DNA of 64,000 bases from Paratissierella segnis. Its GTDB lineage: Bacteria; Bacillota; Clostridia; Tissierellales; Tissierellaceae. Below are positions 37,001 through 44,428 of this stretch, in pieces (position 1 is the first letter of the stretch; each line of letters starts with the position of its first letter). The notes beneath the pieces are model-generated. The model saw only the letters and a list, made by a program, of their open reading frames with translations. It was not told the origin of the DNA and made no database searches. Made by a program: the position numbers and the translations under genes. The DNA lies in contig NZ_JACRTG010000001.1 in the NCBI RefSeq assembly GCF_014385195.1, forward strand, positions 23,323-87,322. The letters run 5' to 3'.

Positions 37001-38534
37001 TATGCTAAAAATCACGTCAGATGGACGGAAATTAGGGCTTGACCAACGTATTATTAATCCACTTCTTCCTGATGATGAAAATAGTAAGGTAAATGCCTGT
37101 ATAAATAATATCTACAGCATTTGGGATAAGGGTTCATCAGAAAGACTGACACAGCTTGTTTTCTGCGATATTTCTACCCCTAAAGGAAGAACATCACAGG
37201 TGCAAAGAGTGGCAGAGGCAGGAAATAAAACCATTAATGGTACAGAGCTATATGCTTTGGAGGACAGCTTAGACCAAGGGGAAGATACCTATACAGCAAC
37301 CTTTAATGTCTATGATGATATACGTGATAAACTGATTAAAAAAGGCGTACCTGCCAATGAAGTAGCCTTTATCCATGAGGCAAATACGGAAGTCAGGAAG
37401 AAAGAACTATTTGCAAAGGTGCGTAGTGGTGATGTCCGTGTACTTATTGGTAGTACCCAAAAATGCGGGGCAGGAACGAATATTCAGGACCGTCTTGTAG
37501 CACTTCACGATTTAGATTGTCCATGGCGACCAGGGGACTTAACCCAGCGTGCAGGTAGAATTGAAAGACAGGGTAATATGAATGATGAAGTAGATATTTT
37601 TAGATATGTAACAGAGGCAACCTTCGATGCTTATTTGTGGCAAACCGTAGAGAACAAGCAGAAATTCATTTCACAGATTATGACCTCAAAAAGTCCTGTT
37701 CGCTCTTGTGAAGATGTGGATGAAGTAGCTTTATCCTATGCGGAAATCAAGGCTCTTTGTGCCGGCAATCCAAAAATCAAGGAAAAGATGGATTTGGATA
37801 TTGATGTGGCAAAACTAAAGCTTTTAAAGGCAAACCATCAGAGTAATCAGTACCGTTTGGAAGATAATCTACTAAAATATTTTCCCGAAAAGATTGAGAA
37901 GAATAAAGGATATATAAAAGGATTTGAACAGGACTTAAAGACTCTTTCCGAAAATATGCCTGCTGAAGGTGAATTTTTACCAATGGTGATTAAAGGCAAT
38001 ACCTTTATAGATAAGGATAAAGCTGGAGTTGCTATACTTGAAACTTGTAAGGAAGTAAAAGGCAAAAACACAATGGAAATTGGTAGTTATCGAGGTTTTA
38101 CCATGAACCTATCTTATGATGGGTTCTATAATGAATTTCATCTTAACCTAAAAGGAGCAATGAGCCATATAGCAAAACTAGGGACAGATGCCAGAGGAAA
38201 TCTTACCCGTATAGATAATGCCCTTGCTAATATGCAGAGTAGGTTAAAAGTAGTTACGGATCAGTTAGATAATCTCTATAAACAGCAGGAAGCAGCAAAA
38301 TCAGAGATTGGTAAGCCATTCCCCCAAGAGCAGGAACTAAAGGATAAAATTTCTCGACTTACTGTCCTTGATGCCGAACTAAACATGGGTGTAGGTGTTT
38401 CTGTACCACAGGAACAGTCTGATAGAGAGATTTCAAAAGAAGAACGCCACTCAGTATTAGATAGCCTAAAGCAGCCCTCACAGGCAAGTAGAGAGATAAA
38501 AGAAAAGCAAGGTAAATACCTGGAGGTGAGATAA
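31026..38534 (+). CDS. Giant SNF2/DEAD-like helicase with methylase-like domain
   Basis: Protein of 2502 residues, the largest ICE gene. N-terminal ArdC/LPD-like region (EDWTGFLNTVGRLYRYNYHE); polar linker at about 254-373 that is read out of frame by tnpV; clamp-motif-like QLTLF at 372-376; N6-methylase-like core with EPACGIGHFFGML (about 975) and GNVPFGNYK (about 1038-1046), where the usual NPP(Y/F) has become NVPF; helicase core with AHEVGAGKTFEM (about 1645), DEAH (about 1810), ATGTPVSNSMTELY and the motif VI region RAGRIERQGN (about 2172). The methylase may be inactive. Likely acts on DNA during transfer or blocks host restriction (inference). Start: ATG behind AAAGGGAGG. Confidence 0.88.
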   Translation: MVNKAQVFTQLAEKTAKRLTSSLEDWTGFLNTVGRLYRYNYHEQLMIYAQRPDATACAEYDLWNNKMNRYVRRGSKGIALFDPTGDTLKLRYVFDVSDTGGRENSRYPYLWNMQEHHKEQILEMLKNKFDAEDNNLPNAFYNIARNMSKEYYDNHKEDINYLIENSFLEEYDEDNIRKAFEDAATVSTAYTLMKRCGLDSDGYFEHEDFLPIFDFNIADTVALLGTAVSEQSEQIFREIAVTIIKTERERSQKYERNHLYQERGLSDTQHRVDRADGQQGTESTRQIRQNEKEISSGTSNTLIQFPAVEGETISPSIGDRQNIQQEINTDNGGLTESSASTRQDEKSDGMGGLHEQLESTGRGNHTDGAYIQLTLFPTEEEQIQRITGKERINKPFTYPVFSMPQNQIDSILRTGSNSNNSLLRIISFYQKDKSLEEKADFLQSECQGGKGLYIDGQKISIWFHTDGIHISKGETALYSPSKEVISWIDVAERIEELLKDGQFVTQDILDKAGAYERQELAQTFWYLHQDFSDKIKGQFFNEEIFKGGFPDSTNHIAQLLGDSNDREMIIKSLQEFTSTYEQDHTILRFHFHKPQRLLSDLMDLDLPRREFSSTLTNIDDFTMFITQDEVDKELTSGSGVQDGKYRIYDFFTQSHSPKEKADFLKQEYGTGGRSHALSGADNSNQMHDAKGIVYSRRENDDKLLLNWSKVAKRIDYLISIDRYMTSEEKKMFEELQREKAGIIERPPVSDTRETIEEPIAPTPIPIENSEEGVKQEETTQEMTQEIIEETIPIPYSKGDTVYLENGTPFLVEEITDYHVTLRDPSLLYPILRSESRESFLRFLELYPQSEMSQEKAENFRITDEHLGERNKREKFLQNIAAITTLQIIEKEGRSATKEEQEILSHYVGWGGLSEVFDKDNSSFISEYSQLKSLLSEDEYSTARASTLNAHYTSPTVIKAIYDAVENMGFTTGNILEPACGIGHFFGMLPDSMQNSNLYGIELDGLTGRIAKQLYPNANISITGFEKTELPDSFFDLAIGNVPFGNYKINEKRYDSNNFLIHDHFFAKALDKVRPGGVVAFITSKGTMDKQNPDVRRYLAQRAELLGAIRLPNNAFKNAGTEVTSDIIFLQKRDSPLDVDRDWIHLDTNEDGITLNSYFADNPEMILGTMEMKSGPFGMESTCTPLPNADLSEQLKSAVLNIEGSISEIDLPDIELSNDVSIPADPTVKNFSYTLVDGEVYYRENSRMVKPNTNETAKERIKGMIELRECVDKLIYYQLEDYSEETIKEEQETLNQLYDSFTAKYGLINSRGNSLAFSDDNSYYLLCSLEDVDENGNLKAKADMFTKRTIKKRMTVHSVDTASEALALSIAEKAKVDMEYMAKLTGITKEELADDLGGVIFPLSSTLDDDSPINYVTADEYLSGNVREKLHTAKLAAQSSDMFRPNVEALEAAQPKDLDASEIDVRLGATWIDKEYIQQFMYELFDTPYRLQGEVEVKYAPFTAEWNISNKNAVGYNNVAAYVTYGTDRANAYKILEDSLNLRDVRIYDTITDADGKEKRVLNKDATTLAQQKQQAIKDEFRDWIWRDADRRQTLVKKYNEKFNSIRPREYDGKHINFVGMNPEITLRPHQVDAIAHILYGDNVLLAHEVGAGKTFEMVAAAMESKRLGLCQKPLFAVPNHLTEQWASEFLRLYPAANILVATKKDFQTKNRKKFCARIATGDYDAVIIGHSQFERIPMSLERQERLLREQIDEILEGIEEVKASGGERFTVKQLERTKKGLEQRLEKLQSQERKDDVVTFEQLGVDRLYVDEAHNYKNLFLYTKMRNVAGLSTTDAKKSSDMFMKCRYMDELTGGKGIVFATGTPVSNSMTELYTMMRYLQYNTLQRNGLVHFDSWASTFGETATAIELAPEGTGYRARTRFSKFFNLPELMAMFKEVADIKTADQLNLPTPKANYHTIAVKPTEIQEEMVKDLSDRAARIQANQVDPSIDNMLKITSDGRKLGLDQRIINPLLPDDENSKVNACINNIYSIWDKGSSERLTQLVFCDISTPKGRTSQVQRVAEAGNKTINGTELYALEDSLDQGEDTYTATFNVYDDIRDKLIKKGVPANEVAFIHEANTEVRKKELFAKVRSGDVRVLIGSTQKCGAGTNIQDRLVALHDLDCPWRPGDLTQRAGRIERQGNMNDEVDIFRYVTEATFDAYLWQTVENKQKFISQIMTSKSPVRSCEDVDEVALSYAEIKALCAGNPKIKEKMDLDIDVAKLKLLKANHQSNQYRLEDNLLKYFPEKIEKNKGYIKGFEQDLKTLSENMPAEGEFLPMVIKGNTFIDKDKAGVAILETCKEVKGKNTMEIGSYRGFTMNLSYDGFYNEFHLNLKGAMSHIAKLGTDARGNLTRIDNALANMQSRLKVVTDQLDNLYKQQEAAKSEIGKPFPQEQELKDKISRLTVLDAELNMGVGVSVPQEQSDREISKEERHSVLDSLKQPSQASREIKEKQGKYLEVR
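31786..32145 (+). CDS. tnpV: TnpV-family protein, nested out of frame in the helicase gene
   Basis: A 119-residue protein in the +1 frame relative to the helicase. It shows the TnpV pattern: EITYIKNGDYLIPNIGL, GKYGRMRKKYLQEHRTPLFN, and the conserved ending WVGYMNNLKAQAEEIILTEL. GAAAGGAG sits 7 bases before its ATG, a full ribosome site within helicase codons. TnpV is a small protein of unknown function found in clostridial transposons. The helicase frame over this stretch is a polar, low-complexity linker, so one of the two frames is probably overprinted on the other. Confidence 0.8.
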   Translation: MNEITYIKNGDYLIPNIGLTEQTDNKEQSPLGKYGRMRKKYLQEHRTPLFNSLLLREKLFLHLLEIDKTSNRRLTQIMEDLQKVQPAPDKMKNQMEWVGYMNNLKAQAEEIILTELIYS

Positions 38535-38869
38535 TGGCAAATCGAAAAAGAAATGTTCAACTACACTTTATGGTAACGGAGCGAGAACGCAGTCTAATAG
38601 ATGAAAAGATGGCTCAAATTGGGACGAAAAACATGGGTGCCTATCTTCGTAAAATGGCTATAGATGGCTATGTTATCCATCTTGATTTATCTGATATTAG
38701 AGAACTTGTGACACTTCTTCGCCGTACCAGTAATAGTTTAAATCAGCTTACTAAAAGAGTTCACCAGACAGGCAATATTTACGGTGAGGATATAGATTCA
38801 CTCCGGGAAAGTTATGATAGACTATGGGATACAGCAGACGAAATATTATCTCGTCTTTATACTATTTAA
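38534..38869 (+). CDS. mobC: MobC-type relaxosome accessory protein
   Basis: Small DNA-binding protein of 111 residues, matching MobC: RNVQLHFMVTERERSLIDEKM (ribbon-helix-helix-like start), MGAYLRKMAIDGYVI and LVTLLRRTSNSLNQLTKRVHQTG. It would open oriT for the relaxase. Shares ATAATGG overlap with the helicase stop behind GGAGGTG. In the ancestral order the relaxase follows closely; here 12 kb of cargo intervenes. Confidence 0.87.
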   Translation: MANRKRNVQLHFMVTERERSLIDEKMAQIGTKNMGAYLRKMAIDGYVIHLDLSDIRELVTLLRRTSNSLNQLTKRVHQTGNIYGEDIDSLRESYDRLWDTADEILSRLYTI

Positions 38870-38948
38870 AATTTGTATCATAGACAATATTTATTTTCTC
38901 TTGTATTCTTTTCCTATACAATGTACCAATTGAAAGGGAGGATGTATT

Positions 38949-39233
38949 ATGCGGATACTACTTAAAATATTATTATTCCCAATTACTCTGATACTGACTG
39001 TCATCCTGCTCATCTGTGAGTTTATATGCATGTTTGGAACAATGTTACTCTCTATCTTAGCACTGCTCCTGTTCGCCTTAGCGCTAGGTACTATGATTTT
39101 CTTAGGTGAAGTGCAAGATGGATTTAAAATAGTGTTACTTTCATATCTAATCAGCCCCTATGGAATACCTCTATTAGCATCTTGGTTAATAGGAAAAATT
39201 GGGCAGATGAATGAACGGATTAAAGCTATTTAA
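38949..39233 (+). CDS. CD1845-type small membrane protein
   Basis: Ninety-four residues, almost entirely hydrophobic, with two or three membrane helices (LLFPITLILTVILLICEFIC, LLSILALLLFALALGTMIF, and a third near residues 60-80). Matches the CD1845 family, which sits between mobC and the relaxase in clostridial ICEs. GAAAGGGAGG precedes the ATG. Function unknown, presumably conjugation. Confidence 0.8.
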   Translation: MRILLKILLFPITLILTVILLICEFICMFGTMLLSILALLLFALALGTMIFLGEVQDGFKIVLLSYLISPYGIPLLASWLIGKIGQMNERIKAI

Positions 39234-39238
39234 TTATT

Positions 39239-39279
39239 AGAGGGAGCGAAAGCATTTTGGGCTATCTCCCTCTTTTTTA
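39239..39279 (+). terminator. Terminator after the CD1845-type gene
   Basis: AGAGGGAG and CTCCCTCT arms around a 19-base loop, then TTTTTT. Separates the backbone operon from the cargo block. Confidence 0.8.
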
Positions 39280-39285
39280 TTCAGA

Positions 39286-39314
39286 TTGTTTGTATTTGCT
39301 CTATGAGATATAAT
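39286..39314 (+). promoter_or_regulatory. Promoter of the protein kinase gene
   Basis: TTGTTT, 17-base spacer, TATAAT, 31 bases before the ATG. Confidence 0.75.
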
Positions 39315-39345
39315 ATGATAAAGAGAAAATACAGGGGGAGCAACG

Positions 39346-40842
39346 ATGGAATCTGCAATAAATAAGTTGTTTGAATACTATGATAGTATTTTTTTTAATG
39401 AAAAAGTTGACATTGATAGAAATGGGAAAATGGGTGCCCATTATGAAGGTTTGATTTTTGATTATTATCTATCAAACTCAATTTTAGGAATTGATTATCT
39501 TTCTATAGAAGATTATTTTGAGATGGAGGCAGAAGTTGAGTATTATGAAACTGAAAGCCTATTTGCTCAATATTCAAACCTAGGTATTGAAACCAAGCTA
39601 AAGGTTATTTCTGCGATATTAACATTGGTCAATTTTTCTTCATATGAAGAGGAATTAAAAGATACTATTTTGAGGAAATCCAAATCATTTCTCCAAAGAT
39701 TTGGATTAGAAGTCGAAGTAAATGATAAATATATATCAGTGAAAAATGAGTTAAAACTCTTTGAAGGTTCATATTGTGAAATATTTTTGTTCAATTCTCA
39801 ATTTTATAAAAAGCAATTAAAAAACAAGTTTATTAATGAAGAAAGTTGGCAAAAGCGTTTTAAATATGAATATAAAAATATGGAAAAATTATCAGAAAGT
39901 CCATATGTATTAAAAGTATTTAATTATAATGAGAATAATCATTCATATTTAATGGAAAAATGTGACTGTAATTTATATGACTATTTGGATAAGAGTCCAT
40001 TTATACATGATGAAAAACTTATAAAGATTATTAATCAAATTGTATATGGAATGATTGAAGTACATATGTCTGGAATAATACATCGGGATTTACATTTAGG
40101 TAATATTTTATTAAAGGATCATCATATAATACTTTCAGATTTTGGTTTAAGCAAAGATACAATGATAAATCACAGTTTAAAATCGACGTCAACACCTAAA
40201 AACTCTCATTTCTTCATGGATCCGATAGGGCTTTCTGACTTTACAAAATTGGATAAATTAAGCGATATATTCTCAGTAGGTAAAATTATTGATTATATAA
40301 CAAGAAACAGTGAATTAAACGATAGGTTATCATATGTGATTAGTAAAGCGACTGATAGAGATCGGAATAAAAGATATTCAAGATTAGATGATATGTTGAA
40401 TGATTTAGATGTTACACTTAAAGATATTTCAGAAGAAGAAAGAATATTGCTTCTTGAAAAGGATATTCAAGGAGGAATTAATTCACCTGACGTAGAGAAA
40501 TTTGTATTAAGGTTATCAGCTCAAGAACAACTTTCGTACTATATAGTAAATAAACAATTAAATAATTTTTGGAAATTGATCCTTGAATTTAAGGAATCTA
40601 ATCAAGCAATGTTGCTAGCAAATGTTGAAGAGACATATGCCGCTGCAACAGGCTATGGTCATTTTGAGAATTATGATTTATTTGCAGGAATAATGTACAA
40701 TTACATACGTAAAGTTACAGATAATAAACTTCAACGTATAGCATATAGGATATTAGAAGGATGTGCTTCATACCGTTATAATGCAAAAGATTATTTAGAT
40801 GAAATAAATATTTATTATCCAAATCTAGCAAGGAATACATAA
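39346..40842 (+). CDS. Serine/threonine protein kinase-like protein (cargo)
   Basis: Protein of 498 residues. Unrecognised N-terminal domain (1-140), then a kinase domain: degenerate glycine loop LFEGSYCEIFLFN, likely ATP lysine at 155/156, IIHRDLHLGNILL with Asp248 and Asn253, and SDFGLSKD with Asp265. The catalytic residues are intact, so it should be active. The C-terminal 130 residues are helical and unknown. Bacterial kinases of this layout in mobile elements are often phage-defence proteins; that role is inferred. GGGGGAG precedes the ATG. Own promoter; next in line is an IS-disrupted unit. Confidence 0.8.
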   Translation: MESAINKLFEYYDSIFFNEKVDIDRNGKMGAHYEGLIFDYYLSNSILGIDYLSIEDYFEMEAEVEYYETESLFAQYSNLGIETKLKVISAILTLVNFSSYEEELKDTILRKSKSFLQRFGLEVEVNDKYISVKNELKLFEGSYCEIFLFNSQFYKKQLKNKFINEESWQKRFKYEYKNMEKLSESPYVLKVFNYNENNHSYLMEKCDCNLYDYLDKSPFIHDEKLIKIINQIVYGMIEVHMSGIIHRDLHLGNILLKDHHIILSDFGLSKDTMINHSLKSTSTPKNSHFFMDPIGLSDFTKLDKLSDIFSVGKIIDYITRNSELNDRLSYVISKATDRDRNKRYSRLDDMLNDLDVTLKDISEEERILLLEKDIQGGINSPDVEKFVLRLSAQEQLSYYIVNKQLNNFWKLILEFKESNQAMLLANVEETYAAATGYGHFENYDLFAGIMYNYIRKVTDNKLQRIAYRILEGCASYRYNAKDYLDEINIYYPNLARNT

Positions 40843-40936
40843 TAAATGAAAAGTAGGTGAATTTTACATCATAGGGGATGATATCATTTTCATATCACTC
40901 TCTCAACTGATTTTAATTATATATCATGGACAAGTA

Positions 40937-40945
40937 TGGTATAAT
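40937..40945 (+). promoter_or_regulatory. Extended -10 promoter, now separated from its gene by an IS
   Basis: TGGTATAAT, with a T/A-rich weak -35. Before the IS insertion it lay about 45 bases upstream of the gene now starting at 42869. Confidence 0.5.
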
Positions 40946-40962
40946 TTGAGCAAGGAATAAAG

Positions 40963-40970
40963 ATAAACAA
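40963..40970. repeat. Left target-site duplication of the IS
   Basis: ATAAACAA, the same eight bases as at 42846-42853, directly abutting the element end. Confidence 0.85.
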
Positions 40971-42845
40971 GATAGTGTAAAGTAGCCTATGAAAACACAA
41001 TGTCAAAAAAATTAGGCTCAAATGAACCTAGAAAATTGCAAAATATATTTAGACTTGGAGCGCCGCCACCCTTGACAGCATGCCAAAACAATGCTGCGTA
41101 ATATTTACCGACGGCGAATAAACTCAAGAACAGATAATCTTTCGTGCCGTCTTTACAGCATTGTAGCATTGTATTTGTCCTGCCATCAAGGGCAAGCCCT
41201 TGCGGGTGGCTGTGTTACCTCTGGCTCTAAAATCTAAGAACAGATAGAAATCAAGATGCAGGATTTTCTTGCATATTAAGAATAACCTGTTGTCCTAAAA
41301 AGATAAGAAGTTGCCATTTACCAGGCATATTACTAGCATCCTTAAGCATCTCGACTTCATTTAAAGGACGTTTCCATTTGTGAAGTTCATGAGGACGCAG
41401 GAAGTTATAGTAAGCAACCCAAAGGTTTACACCGTAATAAGCACCATCATCAGTACCATAACCACAAGTAATGCGGTAAGAAGCTTTGAATGTGCGGTTA
41501 AGACGTTCAATCTTCTGTTTAAAATGGCGGTACTCTTTAGATACAGCATCATCATTAGTCAGACCAATAACTTGAGTAACGTCAAAATCCCAGTTCTTTT
41601 CAATCTTAAATTTTTGAGCAGCCAAAGGATATGCACTGTAACCATCAGATATAAATTTTAAAGCTTTACCAGGAAACTCTTTAAATTTATCAAAAGCCAT
41701 TCTCATGGTAAGTATACAAGGACCAACATCACGGCTTTTAGAGACTTGATAACCAAGAATAGAGCGAGAAACAGTATCCATAATGAGCCAAAGATAACCT
41801 TTGAGCCCCTTAATCTTAATATATGTTTCATCAGCAGCTAAGTTATTTGAAGGATTGTAATCGAAGGTATCTACAAAGGGTTTAATAATAACAGAGGCAG
41901 TTCTTGCATAATTAGCAACCATTGTGTGTGAAATATTGATATTATGAATTTCACGCATAGCTTCAGCAGTTTTACGAAGGGAAAGCCCAAGATTGACATG
42001 ATAAGTTAAACAAAGCCCCATAATATGAGCATTGTTCTTTCTGTATTTAAAACTAGTAGCCCAAGAAGGTAACGCATTTAAATCCATAGAAAAGAAATCT
42101 AGGGTGAATTCACGATAGATATAATGAAGCTTGTATTTATACTTTTCACTTGGATCTAAATCCTTAGGAAGTAGCTTTAAATTGCTCCTGTAGTAAGAAC
42201 AATTTTTATTGACGCATTTATGCACAATAAAGTGTTTACGGTCTTTTTTAGCAACTAAAGCATGTCCACAATAAGGACAAATAAGAACTAAAGGAGAAGT
42301 AGCTTGTTCACCTGTAATAAAAGTTTGACCACAGACTTTGCATTGGAATTGGCCTTTACCACCATTGTTGTCGTAAATATATTTGTGGGAAGCACCACAT
42401 AAAGGGCATACAGTCTCTTCGGGTATAGTTTTACCGTTACGACGTTGAACAGGCTTTATAGGCTTATCATATCTCCAAAGATAGTATTCAAGTAGAAAGC
42501 AGTAATCCTGCTTAAAGAACTTTTTAATTATTGGCAGTTTATCTATTTTAAATTTTTGATAAGAAGGACTTTTAGAATCATCAAAAGCCCATTGTTTAAG
42601 AGGAATATATTTTGCTATAAATAAAGTTAATTCATAAATTTGATTAAGTAAGTATTGATTATATATAAGTAAATAAGATATAATTTGAGACATAACAATG
42701 ACCACCTTTCTATTAAATTTGTTGTGTCGTAACTCAAATTATAACAGAAAATAGGGGGTCATTGTTTTTGTTTTATAGAAAACTATGTAACCCTTGATAA
42801 TATAAGGTTTTAATAAAAAATAGGAGTGTCAAACTTGACACTACC
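40971..42845 (-). mobile_element. Insertion sequence, 1875 bp, DDE transposase
   Basis: Bounded by imperfect 13-base terminal inverted repeats, GATAGTGTAAAGT on the left and GGTAGTGTCAAGT on the complement of the right (11 of 13 match), and flanked by the 8-bp duplication ATAAACAA. One transposase gene on the minus strand. The left 280 bases are non-coding and contain a strong hairpin (CAAGGGC/GCCCTTG near 41187-41202) and the repeated string AAGAACAGATA. It is unusually GC-rich in places compared with its surroundings. Intact and recent-looking, because duplication and ends are still clean. Confidence 0.88.
41251..42693 (-). CDS. DDE transposase (IS6/IS240-like core) with N-terminal zinc ribbons
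   Basis: Protein of 480 residues. N-terminal region with three zinc-ribbon-like cysteine pairs (CPLCGASHKY ... CKVCGQTF; CPYCGHALVA ... CVNKNCSYY), a helical DNA-binding part, and a DDE catalytic core: Asp in AADETYIKIKG, Asp in FISDGYSAYP and Glu in KQKIERLNRTFK. The core resembles the IS6/IS240 type; the 8-bp duplication agrees, but the long zinc-ribbon N-terminus means the family is not certain. The ATG with AAAGGTGG 8 bases ahead was chosen over an upstream GTG that lies inside that site. Confidence 0.85.
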   Translation of the reverse strand: MSQIISYLLIYNQYLLNQIYELTLFIAKYIPLKQWAFDDSKSPSYQKFKIDKLPIIKKFFKQDYCFLLEYYLWRYDKPIKPVQRRNGKTIPEETVCPLCGASHKYIYDNNGGKGQFQCKVCGQTFITGEQATSPLVLICPYCGHALVAKKDRKHFIVHKCVNKNCSYYRSNLKLLPKDLDPSEKYKYKLHYIYREFTLDFFSMDLNALPSWATSFKYRKNNAHIMGLCLTYHVNLGLSLRKTAEAMREIHNINISHTMVANYARTASVIIKPFVDTFDYNPSNNLAADETYIKIKGLKGYLWLIMDTVSRSILGYQVSKSRDVGPCILTMRMAFDKFKEFPGKALKFISDGYSAYPLAAQKFKIEKNWDFDVTQVIGLTNDDAVSKEYRHFKQKIERLNRTFKASYRITCGYGTDDGAYYGVNLWVAYYNFLRPHELHKWKRPLNEVEMLKDASNMPGKWQLLIFLGQQVILNMQENPAS

Positions 42846-42853
42846 ATAAACAA
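42846..42853. repeat. Right target-site duplication of the IS
   Basis: ATAAACAA, matching 40963-40970; the ribosome site AAGGGAGG of the next gene starts right after it. Confidence 0.85.
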
Positions 42854-42868
42854 AAGGGAGGAAGCTTT

Positions 42869-43678
42869 ATGAAATTTAAATTATTTAATAGTGAGGTAGA
42901 AATTGAAAATGTTAATTATGAAGAATCAATTACTTCACCTCATACGGGAGAAAAACTTGAAAAAATATATTTTGACTTAGATATTCAAGGAAAATCAATG
43001 AATGACATTGTCCAAAATGAAATATCTAATATTAAAAATGGTGGCGTATTTAGTTTAAATGAGGATGGCAATAATGTTAAGGAGTATAGATTGGTAAAAA
43101 ACCCTTATAGCTACAGCGGTAGTTATACTGATGAGGACACAGTATATTCTTATACTTTGTATTTAGAAGAGGTGGAGAGACTAAACATCGATGGCTTAAT
43201 AATAGGTGATTTGGAAGTTTTCCCATATGAGTATAAAGAAGAACATGACGAAGATAAAAACGCTATAATTATTACTGCAAAAGTAAAGTTGACAAAGAAA
43301 GAATCAAAAATCCTAAGAAATAATGATAGGTATTTTAAAGTGATAAGAAAAGGGATAAGCAACAAAGAATTAGAGATGAGATTTGGTGTACCATTGTGGT
43401 CAGAGGAAGAGAATCGTATAAAAGAAAGATTGATTATAGTTGAAAAGATATATGATGAAAATAAATCGAAAAGTGGTTCTTTATTTCAGCCAGAGATGAG
43501 CAACATCCAAAACAAATTGGCTTATACGGAAAACTTAAATGCTGAACTAATTAATCTATTATTATCAAAAGAGATATTAACATCTGACGAGGTGGAAAAT
43601 ATTAAAGAAAAAGCTGAATTAGATATTAAAAATACATGGTATGATTTTTATAAAGTGCAGGATATAGATAATTTTTAA
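42869..43678 (+). CDS. Hypothetical protein, 269 residues (cargo, promoter cut off by IS)
   Basis: Not recognised. The first 130 residues look beta-rich and acidic (KFKLFNSEVEIENVNYEES, LYLEEVERLNIDGLIIGDL), and the last third is helical (QNKLAYTENLNAELINLLLS). No membrane segment or signal. AAGGGAGG precedes the ATG. A terminator follows. The native promoter lies on the far side of the IS, so expression is probably reduced or now depends on the IS. Confidence 0.7.
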   Translation: MKFKLFNSEVEIENVNYEESITSPHTGEKLEKIYFDLDIQGKSMNDIVQNEISNIKNGGVFSLNEDGNNVKEYRLVKNPYSYSGSYTDEDTVYSYTLYLEEVERLNIDGLIIGDLEVFPYEYKEEHDEDKNAIIITAKVKLTKKESKILRNNDRYFKVIRKGISNKELEMRFGVPLWSEEENRIKERLIIVEKIYDENKSKSGSLFQPEMSNIQNKLAYTENLNAELINLLLSKEILTSDEVENIKEKAELDIKNTWYDFYKVQDIDNF

Positions 43679-43836
43679 ATAAAATTTTGTTCATGCTCAT
43701 TAGGAATCATTGATAAATGTGTTTTTGGGAAAAAAACATGAATTTTCATTCTGAGTCAAATATAGCAGATTATAGACGATTTAAACAGCCTATATACTTT
43801 ATCCTATTAACATAATATCAAAACCGCTACACAAGT

Positions 43837-43864
43837 AAAAAACCAGTTTTATACTGGTTTTTTT
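43837..43864 (+). terminator. Terminator after the hypothetical cargo gene
   Basis: AAAAAACCAG and CTGGTTTTTT around a 7-base loop, then more T. Confidence 0.85.
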
Positions 43865-44380
43865 GATTGCTAGAAGAGTTACACTCCCAAATAAACTAAC
43901 AAAGTCATCCCCAAAAAACTCTTTCACCTAGGGCATCATATTTATTTGCTTATGTTTTCAGCTTTAGGGTCAGTAACTATTTCATAATCGCTCATAGAAG
44001 ATATTGTTATTATAATCGTATTAATAATATATTTTGTACATCACAACTATTATTAGCAAAACAAAAGACAATAGATTAGCTCCATATAAATATCTTGAAT
44101 TTCAAGATTGCCAGGTTCAGACTTTAGAGCTAACCCAAACATACTATATCTAATGATACCCTGGGATGAATTAATTCAAACAACATGTAAATCTGATTAA
44201 ATACTTATAGTTGATATCATATGATACCTTTATTATTTTACCATCTATATTTTATTATACTCTTACGCTATTTTTCTTTTGTTGAACGAGGCTATATGAT
44301 TTAATATAATTCAAGAGTACTAATCTAAAGAGTATTATTTTTAGAATATAACACTACAACAAGAAAAGATGAGAAATAAA
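43865..44380. other. Long intergenic stretch before the restriction-modification genes
   Basis: No convincing gene. It is very AT-rich with scattered stops in all frames. It contains a perfect inverted repeat TCTTGAATTTCAAGA at 44095-44109 and the palindrome ATCATATGAT near 44217. It may hold regulatory sites or decayed sequence from an earlier insertion; nothing more can be supported. Confidence 0.4.
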
Positions 44381-44409
44381 TTGACATTGTTCGTGGTAGA
44401 GAATATAAT
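44381..44409 (+). promoter_or_regulatory. Perfect consensus promoter of the restriction-modification operon
   Basis: TTGACA, 17-base spacer, TATAAT: an exact match to the main sigma consensus. Transcription would begin just before the ribosome site CGAGGTGA, giving a very short leader. Confidence 0.88.
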
Positions 44410-44416
44410 TATTCTC
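44399..44416. promoter_or_regulatory. Inverted repeat overlapping the -10 box, candidate operator
   Basis: GAGAATA and TATTCTC arms with TAAT between; the TATAAT box lies inside. A protein bound here would block the promoter. The first product starts with an HTH domain and is the natural candidate repressor (inference). Confidence 0.5.
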
Positions 44417-44428
44417 GAGGTGATAACT

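Noticed and set aside
42825..42842. Palindrome AGTGTCAA-AC-TTGACACT as an operator of the hypothetical cargo gene
   Set aside because: It is part of the right end of the insertion sequence, as shown by the terminal repeat match and the 8-bp duplication just outside.
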